64,000 nt of DNA, from contig JAULSR010000001.1 in NCBI GenBank assembly GCA_030512295.1, forward strand, positions 2,356,001 to 2,420,000, given 5' to 3'. The translations under genes and the position numbers were made by a program. Position 1 is the stretch's first letter; each line of letters starts with the position of its first letter. Shown piece after piece: positions 1 through 10,565 of this stretch. This stretch comes from Bombardia bombarda (lineage: Eukaryota > Ascomycota > Sordariomycetes > Sordariales > Lasiosphaeriaceae). The notes under the pieces are model-generated. The model was given only the letters and a program-made list of their open reading frames with translations. It had not been told where the DNA came from and ran no database searches.

Positions 1-743
1 TAGGCCTGCGAGCCTGATTGCTGGTCAATTTGGGGCGCAGCCGGTGTTCACATCGTGGCTCGGCAATAACAGCAAACTTGGAAAGCTGGGTCGGTTTGTG
101 CGTGAGATTCATGCCCACATGCGGCTTAAGGCGTCTGGCGATCACCACGAGATTCGCCAACAGTATTTGCCTGTTCTTTGGCATCAGATCGTCAAGAGGC
201 TGGAGGTTGAAGGCAAGGACTGCGTGGATGAGGTCATTGAGCTGATGGACAGCTATTATCTCACAAGAGAAGACTTTGATGCGATCAAGGAGCTTGGGGT
301 CGGAGATCAGGACGAGGAGCGGTTGAGCATTGAGACACAGACCAAGGCGTCGTTTACAAGAACGTGAGTTTATCTCGTATCCCTATACGAGGCATATTTC
401 ACCATAAACTAACATGTGCAACAGTTATAACGCCATGTCGCATCCTGTCCCCTTCATGAAGGCAAGCGGTGTTGTAGCTCCAAAGAAGCTCAGCAAGGAT
501 ATGCCAGATCTCGAGGAAGCAATCGAGGAGGAAGATGAGGGCGATGTCGCAGAAGTTGTGGAGGTGGATGAAGACGAACTCGACTTGAAGACGGACAAGT
601 ATATCAGGCAGGCAAAGGCGAAGCCGGCCAAGAAGGCAACGAAGAAGGCGGCTGCTGCAAAAGATGACGAGGATGATGGGGATGACGGTGTGAAGGCGGC
701 GCCCAAGGCGAAGGCTGCCCGAGGACGGCCGAAGAAGAAGTAG
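1..743 (+). CDS. RFC1: Replication factor C large subunit, C-terminal part (5' end outside window)
   Basis: Exons 1-363 (reading frame from base 2) and 425-743, intron 364-424 (GTGAGT...ACAG). The protein is the C-terminus of Rfc1, the large ATPase subunit of the RFC clamp loader that opens PCNA on primed DNA in the nucleus. The visible part carries the Rfc1-specific helical C-terminal domain, with the segment ELMDSYYLTREDFDAIKELG, followed by KASFTRTYNAMSHPVPFMKA. The intron splits the Thr codon just before YNAMSH and restores the family sequence. The last 80 or so residues are acidic and then Lys/Ala-rich, ending in a GRPKKK basic tail that suits a nuclear protein. The ATPase core lies upstream of the window. 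A second clamp-loader subunit, RFC5, lies at 53.4-54.6 kb. Confidence 0.9.
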
Positions 744-1342
744 TAATGCTTTGGTGTTTTTGGGGGTTAAGTTGCGTTTTGGAGGCAACTTAGGTTGCTT
801 TAGTCGTGGTTGGGAGGGGGTATGGTTTAGGGTTATCTTAGTGAGTTTGTCTGCTATCCATGTTATGACCAGTGTATGTATGTGTTGTGGAATCAAATAT
901 TGTATGTTTGGTTGGTCAGTTGTAGCTGTTTATATTATCGCAGGTCAGGTCATTGAACCACCTTACTCCTGCGGATGATATTCTATTTTCTCCCATCCCT
1001 TCCCTGTCGGACGATGTCGGATTAGCTGAAACTGCCCTATACATTGGAGTAGCAGCACTCTGATAGGGGAGCGAACCAGAGAATAAGACAAACTGATCGC
1101 AGGATCGCATGAAAGGTTTGACGTGACGGCACGCCATATCTTGGGACGGATCTTGGTCATCCCAACATCGCAGTCGCGTACTCTCGCGATCTAGCAAACC
1201 CAGACCGTCGTTTGCGCTCTCCATCTCCTCTTTTTTTCTTTCGCCCCTGTTTATAAACTGTCACATCCGGACAGCCATCCAACGGAATTTCAACCCCTAA
1301 ACTAAGCTCAATAACCGAAACATTTATTCACCAAGCAATACG
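744..1342. other. Intergenic region between RFC1 and the coiled-coil gene
   Basis: No credible gene. It holds the T/G-rich 3' flank of RFC1 and, near 1227-1342, a T/C-rich stretch that looks like the leader of the next gene. Confidence 0.6.
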
Positions 1343-1428
1343 ATGGCCAGCAATATCCCATCGGACAAGGATGAGGCGGTCTTTGCCTCAACGGAAATGA
1401 GCGTCGACCAGGAGGACATGAGTAGCTT

Positions 1429-1459
<31 letters not shown>

Positions 1460-2449
1460 TGCCCAGACCCAGATCTGGGCCCGGCAGCGCGCCCCTCGCC
1501 CTCCCGCGTGAAGCCTGGCGACGAGAAAGTCCCGACGATGGCAAGGCGAAAGTCGATCAAGAGGATGAAGGGGGTGGAGGATTTCAAGGCTGCCATCGCT
1601 TCGGATGCCTCATTGCATATGGTGTCTTCGTCGGCGTCGTCGTCTAAGACTCATGGTAATGGGTCGGAAGGAGGAGGACAACATAGTTATAGCCACGCTG
1701 ACAAGGGCAAAGGAAAAGCCGTTTCCACCGACAGCCTCGATGGCGACGACATTTCGGTTTCCATGTACCCCAAGGTACGTGTGAACTATACGCGATTTTT
1801 TGCTCCTTTCCTGTGTCTCATAAGGTGGCATGAAGTCTGACCCCTGTTGCTTACTATTAGAACGAAACTGAGGCCCCATATGGCCCTTATCACGAGAAGA
1901 TGCAGGCCCTGACAGAGCAGATTGAAGGCCTCATGACCGACGAGAGGCTCCTGCAGGATATCATACAGAGCCTGCACGGGATGATTGTAAGACTGAGACT
2001 GCGGTAAGCGTGAATAACTATCCTGGTACGAATCCCTTTTTCTCATACAGCATTGTTTACTAACTCATACCGTCTTCTTACACATACACAACAGACTGCA
2101 ACACGCCCAACGACGATGCGTCTCGGCCTCTACCGCACACTTGCAGACACGAAGAGGACCAAGAAGCAGAAAAGAGAGGGCCAAGAAGGCAGCAGAGGCG
2201 CAGGCAAATACCCAAAATCGGCTACGCGACCTCGAAGGCCGCGCCGATGCCGCCGACCAGCAGCTGATGAGCGCCAGTCGCAGGCACGACGAGCTGGCGC
2301 AGCAGGTCGCTGAGATCAAGGACGAGATTGACGAGATGGTCCGCCTCAGCGGTGGGGAGGAGACACTTGACGAAGAGCTAGTGGTGGACGAGATGGGCGG
2401 CGGTGCGACGGTGGCAGATGATGATGTGGTTGAGTTTGCCGTCATATAA
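1343..2449 (+). CDS. Unrecognised fungal coiled-coil protein
   Basis: Predicted exons 1343-1774, 1861-2003 and 2095-2449, giving 309 residues. Both introns are GT-AG, and the phases (0, then a split Arg codon) keep one frame to the stop at 2447-2449. I do not recognise a family. The N-terminal 140 residues are low complexity, with a perfect Gly-Ser run encoded by five GGCTCA units, then Ser-rich and basic patches. The C-terminal half is charged and helical (EKMQALTEQIEGLMTDERLL; later KKAAEAQANTQNRLRDLEG and DELAQQVAEIKDEIDEM), typical of a coiled coil, and ends in an acidic tail. A structural or scaffold role is possible but is only inference. The second intron's donor could instead be at 1987, but the chosen site (2004) is the one that stays in frame. 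Confidence 0.65.
1430..1459 (+). repeat. Five perfect GGCTCA hexamers encoding (Gly-Ser)5
   Basis: Five identical tandem 6-mers lie inside the first exon of the coiled-coil gene and encode alternating Gly and Ser. This is a likely length-variable linker. Confidence 0.85.
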
Positions 2450-3462
2450 TATGGGGTGTTTGGCTAGGCGATGATGGCTCTGCAGTTAGTGGTGTTGTAG
2501 ATGATGGAAAGTGACCAAGCACAGCTTTGTTTGATCGTTTGACAATTGATACCTGAATGAGTAGGCAGCTTATGACAGAATTGCGTCTGAATAGGGGTAT
2601 CTGTACCGTAACCAATACCTAGGTCCCCTGGAAAACAATCAAGATACCGATAGGTAGTCCACTCACTCATCAAGCACACCGGGACAGTAACCCCTACTAT
2701 CCCACTCGAACAACATGGAACAAATATCACGATTAAGCTAGCCTCTTGTCTAACAACAAAATTAGAGAGTGAGTTGCAACTAGTGACTCGCCTCTGTCCA
2801 TATACATCTGCCAAGTATCCCATCCTACTTCATCTTGCACTCTTCAAGTTCCTTCCCAAGTTTCACTAGATATAATCTCAACCGTGTTTACCTATCTATA
2901 AACCGGATATATGGCAAAGAGCGTCGAAAAGCCTTTTAAAAAGTAAAGGTCAAGTTCCATATGAAACCACCAGAACCTGTCCCAGCAGTGAGTTGCTTGA
3001 ACCTTGTTCAACTACCCATTTCATTATCTCCTCGCCTGTCTGCCAGGCTTGTGCTGCCTTCCCCTAACCCTTCCTCCTCTCCTATTTTAACATTCAATCG
3101 ACATAGAAAAAACAGCTTTAAAAATCCGGTTGGGCACTTTAAGCAAGCCAAATCCAACAACGCCATTTTGCTCCCTTTCCTGAATCCAATAGTATATAAA
3201 CCCCCATCCGAATAGAACTCAAACCCGAAACAGACGTGAACTCCTCTGCCCCAACCAAAACACCCTCGGTGTTAAAACCACGCCCGAAAAAAAAAATGAA
3301 AAAGAAAACAGAGCAAGCGTGCTCATATACAGTAATACAACATCATGAAATTGTTAGAAAGAAAGGGATATCTCGCCACTTTATATCTCCTCGTTGGGCA
3401 TTTTGCCTTGACCTCACAACTCTACCAGGCCCAAACCTTACAAGTTCTGGCTTCTAAGAAAA
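2450..3462. other. Convergent intergenic region
   Basis: This lies between the 3' ends of the coiled-coil gene and the WD40 gene. Open frames here are short and have no family sense. An A-rich tract lies at about 3288-3305. Nothing else seen. Confidence 0.6.
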
Positions 3463-6400
3463 TTAAACAGACCCCCCCATGTCTCCAAATAAGACACCAG
3501 AACTTGCGCTAGAGCTTGAGCCCTCGCCCGCCGTACGAGGCCGATCTCGGATCAGAGCATCCTTTTCCTCATCGCTCAGCCGCAACCGCAGCTTCTCGTC
3601 CAGCATGCTGACCAACCGTTCGCTATACTGGTCGAGCAATCCACTCAGCATTGTCTCGCTGACTGCTTTGCTGGGGTCGCAGCCTTGGTTGCTCCGACTT
3701 CTGATGGCCCGCTCTCCCAGAGCTGCCGCGGTTAGACGCAGTTCGGCGTCGAGCTGGGCTAGGACGTCGGGGTTGATCGAGTCGGTGGACGAGAGCTTCT
3801 TGCGGTAGGTACGTAGCTGGCGGCATGTTTGTTCCGTGGTCATACTGAGACTGCCGAAGCCATAACTACCGCGGAGGCTCGACAAGGTTGACTTATTACT
3901 ATTACGTGATGGGGCAGTCGAAGTTGAGGGAGTCAAGTTCAAAACGGGCAGTGACGGCCTCCTGAACATCCTCGCTTGGTCCTTGGGACTATTCGGAGGG
4001 GGCGTTCCCGACCGGCTGCTGCCCCCGGAAGAGACACGACGTGATGGCGTGCCCTCAGCAATTGGGCTTGACGGGCTGTTCTGTTTTTCGGTCACTGGTG
4101 TCCGAATTGCCGCTGATGTTGCGAGATGAAATTTTGATGGTCGCCGCTGGAGTGGACGTGGCGGTGAACGGCGTTCACTACTCGATGTAGGTCGTTGGAA
4201 TTCCGCCAACTCGGCCTTTGAGAGAACTCTTCTCAGCGGTGGTCGAGCGGCGGTTAGTGAGTTGGTTTTGTCTGGGGAATGATCGCGAATCCTCAAACCG
4301 CCCGTTGGCTCTTGCAGATCGAGCGCCCATATCATGATGGTACCATCTTCACCCACGCTGACCACTTTCCGGCTGGTTTCATCGCTTTCAATCATGATAA
4401 CACCATTGATGGCTTCTGTATGGCCCCACTCGCGATCCATGAAAAACCCTGTTTGGGCGTCATATATCCTGACGGACTTATCTGTGTTCGAGATACCCAA
4501 GAGAAAGCCGAAATCGCTGTCAGCAAAGTGACCATATGTGAGCGACTCCAACACAACGGACTCGAGACCCCCTTCATCGTTGCATTTGAAGGAACCAGTT
4601 TGTCGACCAGTGCTTAAGTCATACTGGTACACAGACCGGTCTAGTTGTGTTACAAAAACCGACTTTGCGTCGGGCGTAACTGTCATCGATGATGGCGATG
4701 CCTTCAAGGAAATCACTCTTAAAGGAATGGCTGCCATGACATCTGGCTCACCGTCTTTCGTGACAAGATCGTGTATTTGAAGCGTCCGATCCAAAGAACA
4801 CGTCAAGATCTTGTCATCAGAGGGAATAAGCACTTGAACGACCTTGGAGCCAAACTCCAGCGTCTGAAAATGATCAAAGACGCCAGTCGATTGCTGATAA
4901 AAAAGCTGTGCCGTGCGGTCCCTGCCACAAGATGCCACCAGAACTTTTGAATTGCCTTCATATATTGTAATGTCTTGGCAATTTGAAGAGTGCGCTTTTG
5001 TTTCCATGAGCACTTCCTTGGTAGCAGCATGTATAATGCGAAGAACTCCAAGCTTGTCCCCAGTGATGAAAATGCTTCCATCACCGGTTGCTCTTACCAC
5101 GGCAAGCTGATTGATTGGGTCGGACTCGACGCTTCCAGTATCAATCTGCTCTATGGGAATATTGAACGACGATGTAATCATCCCGTCCAAGTTCCAAGTA
5201 TGCACCAGCCCAGATGCAGACCATGTGAAGAAAGACGCACCGAAGCTGTTCGTTTCAGAAAGCTTCTGGATTCCGACAATTGGATCACCAGGGCCAGGAA
5301 TCGGGATATGATTGACGTCTTCTTCAGGACTGGCGGGGATGTAGCTCGGACTCCAAATATCGATCGATCGTCGGGAGTCGATAGTCACCAGGTTCTCGGC
5401 GAGATATCCCATCGCAATCAGGCCATCCGGTGACTGTGAGGTGTGAAGGGGAGGGTCTGGATTCCCATCCAAGACGCTATCGAGAGCGAGGACCACAAAC
5501 TGCCCATCCTTGCCCCCGATGTAGACATTTTCGTTCCTAGCAGAGATGCAGCTAATGTGGAATCCAAGATCCAAGACCTTGGCCAACTTCATCTGCTTAT
5601 TGTTGGTATCATCCAACAAGCAAACACTGCCCGTCTCTGAGCATATGATGACTTTGCTATCACCAATTGCAAGGGCACAGCTGAATGTCGCCTCCAGCAT
5701 CACGCCAAGCAAAATGTTCCTGCCAGGCAACGGTCTCTGTGCCTGCAGGGGGGCAGGGAAGGACCCGTCTCCGGCGAATCTCTGTTTCGTCGGGGAGATG
5801 ACTGGGCCCTCTTCGACTCTCCACGCCTTGACATGGCGAACCCCGAAAGTCAGCAGATTGCTTCCCATCCACACCATCCCTTTGACGTGCGAGGTACAAC
5901 GGTTCTGCTGGAAAAGTTTGGCTGCGCCAGTGCGGGGATCGATCTTCCACAAATAGAGGAATCCATCGTTCGCCGAGCCCAGCGAGGCCAGATACTTGGT
6001 GTCGGGTGACCAAGCAACCGTCTTGACCCCGAATGTGTGCTCACTTATGGACACAAGGGGGATGTCGGACGAGGCGTCCTGCAAGCTAAAGATGAGGACC
6101 CTCGGAGAGTAGCCGACCTCGCCCACGGCGAGATACCTTCCATCTCGGCTGAGGGCCAGGCATGTGGCAGCCTTTATCCGCTCGCGGCTCGTCCACGTCT
6201 TTGATGAAGGGGAATCGGACCAATCCGACGCTGGGTAATGGGCGTCCCTGGGGGAATGGGCAGCGCGGTTCCTGCTGTCGTTGGCCTTAGGGGTAGAGTT
6301 GGGCGTCGACGAGGATCCGCTTGATATCGGCGTGACAGCGAAGACAGGGACGGCAGAGGGTCTGGCTCGGTAGAAGCGTTGAGAGTAGTGCTCGCCCGAG

Positions 6401-6618
6401 ACGTCGACAACGACGACAGCGCCCCCAGCTATGTAAGCAAAGGAAGAATGGACAGCATCGAAGCCAGTGGGGGAGGCGCAAGTGGTGCCCACTACCCGGC
6501 GGAGGGACAGGCAGGTGTCGTATATGGGACGGGACCGAATTGGAGATCGGGACGGGCGGGGGAGGAAGGGTGAGTTGGACGGCGTAAGTTTGAGACGGTT
6601 CGAGGGAGTGGACGCCAT
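3463..6618 (-). CDS. WD40-repeat protein, MABP1/WDR62-like
   Basis: A single uninterrupted frame of 1,051 residues. It starts with a Ser/Pro/Arg-rich N-terminus (MASTPSNRLKLTPSNSPF). A long double WD40 array follows, with blades such as HTFGVKTVAWSPDTKYLASL, the segment GVRHVKAWRV, HSSNCQDITIYEGNSKVLVA, and a late blade VVSVGEDGTIMIWALD. After about residue 790 comes a disordered Ser/Pro/Arg-rich tail with a helical segment near the end. The order (hydrophobic entry segment, two propellers, disordered tail) matches fungal relatives of MABP1/WDR62, which in animals scaffold JNK signalling and spindle poles. The fungal role is not established. The same frame extends upstream to a Met codon at 6822, adding 68 Ser/Arg/Leu-rich residues that look like leader sequence. 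I therefore prefer the start at 6618. Confidence 0.85.
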   Translation of the reverse strand: MASTPSNRLKLTPSNSPFLPRPSRSPIRSRPIYDTCLSLRRVVGTTCASPTGFDAVHSSFAYIAGGAVVVVDVSGEHYSQRFYRARPSAVPVFAVTPISSGSSSTPNSTPKANDSRNRAAHSPRDAHYPASDWSDSPSSKTWTSRERIKAATCLALSRDGRYLAVGEVGYSPRVLIFSLQDASSDIPLVSISEHTFGVKTVAWSPDTKYLASLGSANDGFLYLWKIDPRTGAAKLFQQNRCTSHVKGMVWMGSNLLTFGVRHVKAWRVEEGPVISPTKQRFAGDGSFPAPLQAQRPLPGRNILLGVMLEATFSCALAIGDSKVIICSETGSVCLLDDTNNKQMKLAKVLDLGFHISCISARNENVYIGGKDGQFVVLALDSVLDGNPDPPLHTSQSPDGLIAMGYLAENLVTIDSRRSIDIWSPSYIPASPEEDVNHIPIPGPGDPIVGIQKLSETNSFGASFFTWSASGLVHTWNLDGMITSSFNIPIEQIDTGSVESDPINQLAVVRATGDGSIFITGDKLGVLRIIHAATKEVLMETKAHSSNCQDITIYEGNSKVLVASCGRDRTAQLFYQQSTGVFDHFQTLEFGSKVVQVLIPSDDKILTCSLDRTLQIHDLVTKDGEPDVMAAIPLRVISLKASPSSMTVTPDAKSVFVTQLDRSVYQYDLSTGRQTGSFKCNDEGGLESVVLESLTYGHFADSDFGFLLGISNTDKSVRIYDAQTGFFMDREWGHTEAINGVIMIESDETSRKVVSVGEDGTIMIWALDLQEPTGGLRIRDHSPDKTNSLTAARPPLRRVLSKAELAEFQRPTSSSERRSPPRPLQRRPSKFHLATSAAIRTPVTEKQNSPSSPIAEGTPSRRVSSGGSSRSGTPPPNSPKDQARMFRRPSLPVLNLTPSTSTAPSRNSNKSTLSSLRGSYGFGSLSMTTEQTCRQLRTYRKKLSSTDSINPDVLAQLDAELRLTAAALGERAIRSRSNQGCDPSKAVSETMLSGLLDQYSERLVSMLDEKLRLRLSDEEKDALIRDRPRTAGEGSSSSASSGVLFGDMGGSV

Positions 6619-8779
6619 CTCTTGGCCATTGGCTGATTGCAAGTAGGCAAACTGAGATGGGCTGAGATGAAAAGTCGAGGACTGAAAGCTAGAAAAGGCG
6701 GGGAGGGCATGTACACAGCAAAGTGCAGTGCGTTTGCTGGTAGGCAAGGTAGGTAGGCGAGAAGAGCGCAATGAGGGGTGTAACGAATGCGAGAAGACGA
6801 AGGGCAAGCGAGGGAAGCGCAATGCGTCTGATAGCTCGGAGAATAGTCCGGCGGGCGGGAAATTCTAAAGGAATGATGCCTGGAGCGGCGAGATATTTGT
6901 TGGTGGTTTAAAAAAGCTGTGAGGGTTCAAGGATCGAGCTTTTGTCAGAGAGCATACTTTGCGCAGGTTGAAGGCAAGTAATTATTGCTATTCGTACGAG
7001 TGATGCTGATGATGCAAGAGCACGAAAAAGCTTACAGTGACATGAAGATGCGGCAGAGACAAGTCAATTGCCTCGGTAGGTATACGTGTAGGGGACATCA
7101 ATTGGAACAAAGTGGGCGACCAGGTGAGGGGCGAGACATCGGTATGATGACGCTCTTACGAGGGCCGGTCTTGGTGAGGAGGAGAAAGGGAGAAAAAAAA
7201 AGGCCAGGGCTGGCGCACACCTCGAGATGTCTGTGGAAGTCCACACCTCCGCAGGGGCAGGCCCGGCTTGCGAGAGTCGGGGTGGGAGAAGGTTGGGTTG
7301 CCAAGTCAAGGTACCATCTCAACTGGGCAAGGAGCTTTGTTTCCCAGCAGGGGTCAGCTGTTTAAACCAGGGATGCTTAAGTTGGCCCTAGCGCGTCTAC
7401 CGCGCTTTAGTGGTCCACTTCTGGTTTTGGCGGGACGAGTGTGGCCTGTGCTTGTGATCCTGCCGCATTGAGGATCTCTGTCGGTCCATTGCACCAATCA
7501 TGACCGAGCCCTAATCTATGAGGCACCTCTAGTATTCATTTGCCGTGCAGAAAGGCGCCCGGTAGATACCCGACAATGTTTTTGGAGTGCCGAGGACAAT
7601 TACGACGAAATACCTGCCCGTAGGTGGCATAGCAACCGCGCATATAATGTTTTACAGCTATCACACGTGGAGGACACATGATGCTGCTGGAACATATCAA
7701 CTGAAGAGCAGGTAGCTGGCTGACAGAGAGACAGAATAGCTGCTGTTCTGAACAAGTAGACATACATACATTTGATATCCCCCACACTGCCATTGCTACT
7801 GCGCACTAGGCTCACTTGGGGGCTACAGGGGAAGCAAAGCGAAGGCGACTGGGCATTTCGTGTGACAAGCCATGTGTGACAGGCCGATGCATTAGTGCGA
7901 GGCAGGGCTGCATTGAACGAGATGAGATGACCTCGCCTCTTGATTTGCTCCAGCCAACAAGGGACTTGCAGATCTCAACCTGACCCAGCCTCGTCCAGAT
8001 TTTGGATGCGAATCAAAGGGGACAATGACTTCTATACAAGATTCAAGCATGATTTACAAGTTTTGCGCCATGATATGCAAAAATACCATCGCTTAAGGGA
8101 GAGCTGTTCGTGCATATGTACCTTATGTGTGATAAGAGAGGCTGGGTTGGTTGACTGTAGTGAGAAACTGCCTGGATAGGCGGCTCTCAGCGGTCAGGTT
8201 CAGGTGCTATCTCTCTCCGCTTTGAGGGTCTCGGACATCGGGAATTCTGGCCCTTGACAGGCAGTGACTTAATAGAAAGGTACAAATGCTATACAGAAAA
8301 TATTGTATATCTACCGAAGTAGCCCTGGCTAACAAAGGCCATGTGAAGAACGCACGCCTCATTCATCCTCGTGGCATCCACCAGGCTAAACATTGGCCAA
8401 GGCGCTTTCTTTTAGACCGACTAGCATTAACATAACCGCAGTTTAGTCACCGAGCCTGGCTACCGCGTCCATTGTTGACTATCAGTCCGTACCGGTAGTC
8501 TTGATTGAGCCTGCAGCTTTCAACGTCTTTGAACTGAGGTTCTCGGAAATCTGCCTACTCAAGCTCTCACCATCAAGTCTATGAGCTCCTCAAAGTTGTA
8601 TTAGGGGAGGTATAGAGTGAGGGGTGAGCACCCCCTATCGCGCCGTTCCGGCCCATAGGTATAAGCATCTAGTGTAACATGATATATATACAAAAAAAAA
8701 AAAAAAGAATACAGTCTTTATTATGTACACAGCGGCCGCCCGCATCTCATACCAAAAAATGTAGCCTAGGTTCAGCCAA
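6619..8779. other. Long intergenic region, no gene recognised
   Basis: This is the upstream region of the WD40 gene plus the 3' flank of RRG9. Open frames up to 126 codons on either strand show no family motif and overlap one another, so I treat them as chance. An A14 tract lies at 8693-8706. Confidence 0.55.
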
Positions 8780-9775
8780 TCACATATGGCTCCTCGACAA
8801 ATTCGCCAACCTCTGCCTCCTCGCCTTGCTCCTCGAATCCTCCGGCGTCCGCTGCTGCTGCGGCACCTTGGGCTCATTCCACTTCGGGTCTCGCACAATA
8901 CCCTCGGCGCGCCACTTGGTGGGCGGCTTCTTGCCCAGCTCGGCCCACCTGGCCCAGACCTCTTTGCCTCTGTTGAACCAGCGGCGCTGGCGGTCTATGT
9001 CCTCGTCGTCCGTGGGGGCCCAGTTGCTCTTGAGGATGCGGCGGATCGCCTCGGACGACACCTCGAACTGGTTCGCGAGCACCTCGGTCGTGTACTGCTG
9101 CGGGAACTCCTTGTGCAGCGCCCGGATGCCGGCCAGCGCGTCGGGCGACAGTCGCTTGCGCGGCATCCACCCCTCGGGGAATTTTTCTTTTAGGGCTTCT
9201 TTCTGGATCCGCCAGTTTTCCCATTTTGGCTGCTGGTACGCTTCTTCTTGGTCTTGCTGCTGCTGCTGCTTTCGAGGGGATTCTCGAGGGTCTCGGCGCT
9301 CTCTTCGTGGCTCTCGGGGTTCTGCTGAGGACCACTGATGATCCTTTCTTGAATCTCTGTTTGTTGACGAATAGGTCTTTTTGTTGGGTGGCCGGGGCTT
9401 TCGTGCGTCGTTTCGTTGTTGTCTAATGGGTTCTGTTGCGGCTTCTGTTGTTGCAGCTTCTGTTGTTGCAGCTTCGGGCAATACCGGCTCCTCGTAGCTG
9501 TAGCTCTCATAGTCGGCATCGTTCTTGGGCGCATTCGACTCGGTCGGTTTCTGCCTGGATAGGAAGGAGTCTAGATCCTCTATGAGAGTATCGCCCTTAT
9601 GCAACACGGGGCCCTGATGGAACTGGCGCGCAATGACCATCGAAGGGGCGCGGAGGCTGCTGGGTACTGATCGATTTAGAGGCAGGCGCCTTGCCGTGGC
9701 GTCGACGGGGACTTGGAATTGGGCTACATTGCGGATGAAGACGCGCAGCGCAGTGGTGCGGCAGGTGCAATTCAT
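8780..9775 (-). CDS. RRG9: Mitochondrial RRG9/neugrin-like protein
   Basis: One exon of 331 residues. The N-terminus (MNCTCRTTALRVFIRN, then many Arg and no acids) is a typical mitochondrial presequence, which is why the start at 9775 is preferred over the in-frame Met 25 codons upstream. A long Gln/Arg/Pro-rich linker follows. The C-terminal third holds the RRG9/neugrin domain: EALKEKFPEGWMPRKRLSPD, IRALHKEFPQQYTTEVLANQ and the helix-turn-helix-like FEVSSEAIRRILKSNWAPT. In yeast Rrg9 is needed for respiratory growth and maintenance of mitochondrial DNA. The biochemical activity is unknown. The motif order and the 'R..S...M..I..LH..FP..YT...LA..F.VS.EAI.RIL' pattern make the family call secure. 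Confidence 0.9.
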   Translation of the reverse strand: MNCTCRTTALRVFIRNVAQFQVPVDATARRLPLNRSVPSSLRAPSMVIARQFHQGPVLHKGDTLIEDLDSFLSRQKPTESNAPKNDADYESYSYEEPVLPEAATTEAATTEAATEPIRQQRNDARKPRPPNKKTYSSTNRDSRKDHQWSSAEPREPRRERRDPRESPRKQQQQQDQEEAYQQPKWENWRIQKEALKEKFPEGWMPRKRLSPDALAGIRALHKEFPQQYTTEVLANQFEVSSEAIRRILKSNWAPTDDEDIDRQRRWFNRGKEVWARWAELGKKPPTKWRAEGIVRDPKWNEPKVPQQQRTPEDSRSKARRQRLANLSRSHM

Positions 9776-10565
9776 TTTGCAGCAAAGATGCGGGATCGGC
9801 CGGCGTAGAATTGGTCTTGTTTGCACTGGTCGCCGGGTTCGAAATATCAAAGGTCGGAAAATTTCCCGTTTAAGCCCCGAGTCTGATACGCGCTTCGTCC
9901 TGCGCTTCAGCGACTTTTGGCCCGGGGTAGGGGCAAGGCCCCACTTCTAGTCATTGGCCGAAGTTCAGCCATGCGGATCTCAACTTGCTCACTCACCTTA
10001 CCCTTCCATATTATTCCCGCTTGTTACCCGACCTCGACCAGGCATCTCCGAGAGGAACCGAGTGTTCATGTCTGCAACATTGGACATTGCACCAAATTTG
10101 ATCTTGATCTTCACAAGCGTGACATCAAAAGATGCAATACCTGTATCAAGGAAGGATACAGAGCCGTTTCGTATTTATGTCTTATCTCTGGATTTCTCTT
10201 TGTGTCCATGCTTGAGTTTTCCCTTGCTTCTCCAAGAGAAGGGCTTCTCCAAACGGGCATACCCCAAGCAGGGGTAAAATGGCGTGCATGGCACGTCACA
10301 GGGCGGCTCGATCGGTCGAAGACGGGCAGGCGGATAGGCAGCTAACAGATTGGGAGAAGCGAGTTCATATACCCTCACTTGCATTAGGCCGGTCCCTCTC
10401 CTTATCGTCATATATCAACCGCATCATGCCTATTGGAATAGATGGTGATAGCCCGGGGTATTCTGTTGGAATTTCATTTGCTACCTCCCTCATCTTTCAT
10501 GATAAATTGACGTTTCGTGACCGGTCTTGTTCCAGTATCCGTGGATCTGTCGACTTCACCATACC
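9776..10565. other. Divergent promoter region between RRG9 and the MpaB-like gene
   Basis: No gene seen. The two start codons face away from each other across about 790 bases, so both promoters should lie here. Confidence 0.6.

Noticed and set aside
6619..6822. N-terminal extension of the WD40 protein
   Set aside because: The frame stays open to a Met at 6822, but the added 68 residues are Ser/Leu/Arg/Phe-rich and look like untranslated leader. The Met at 6618 begins the conserved-looking part.
9825..9860. GGGTTCGAAAT resembling a tRNA B box
   Set aside because: No matching A box, anticodon arm or acceptor stem around it.
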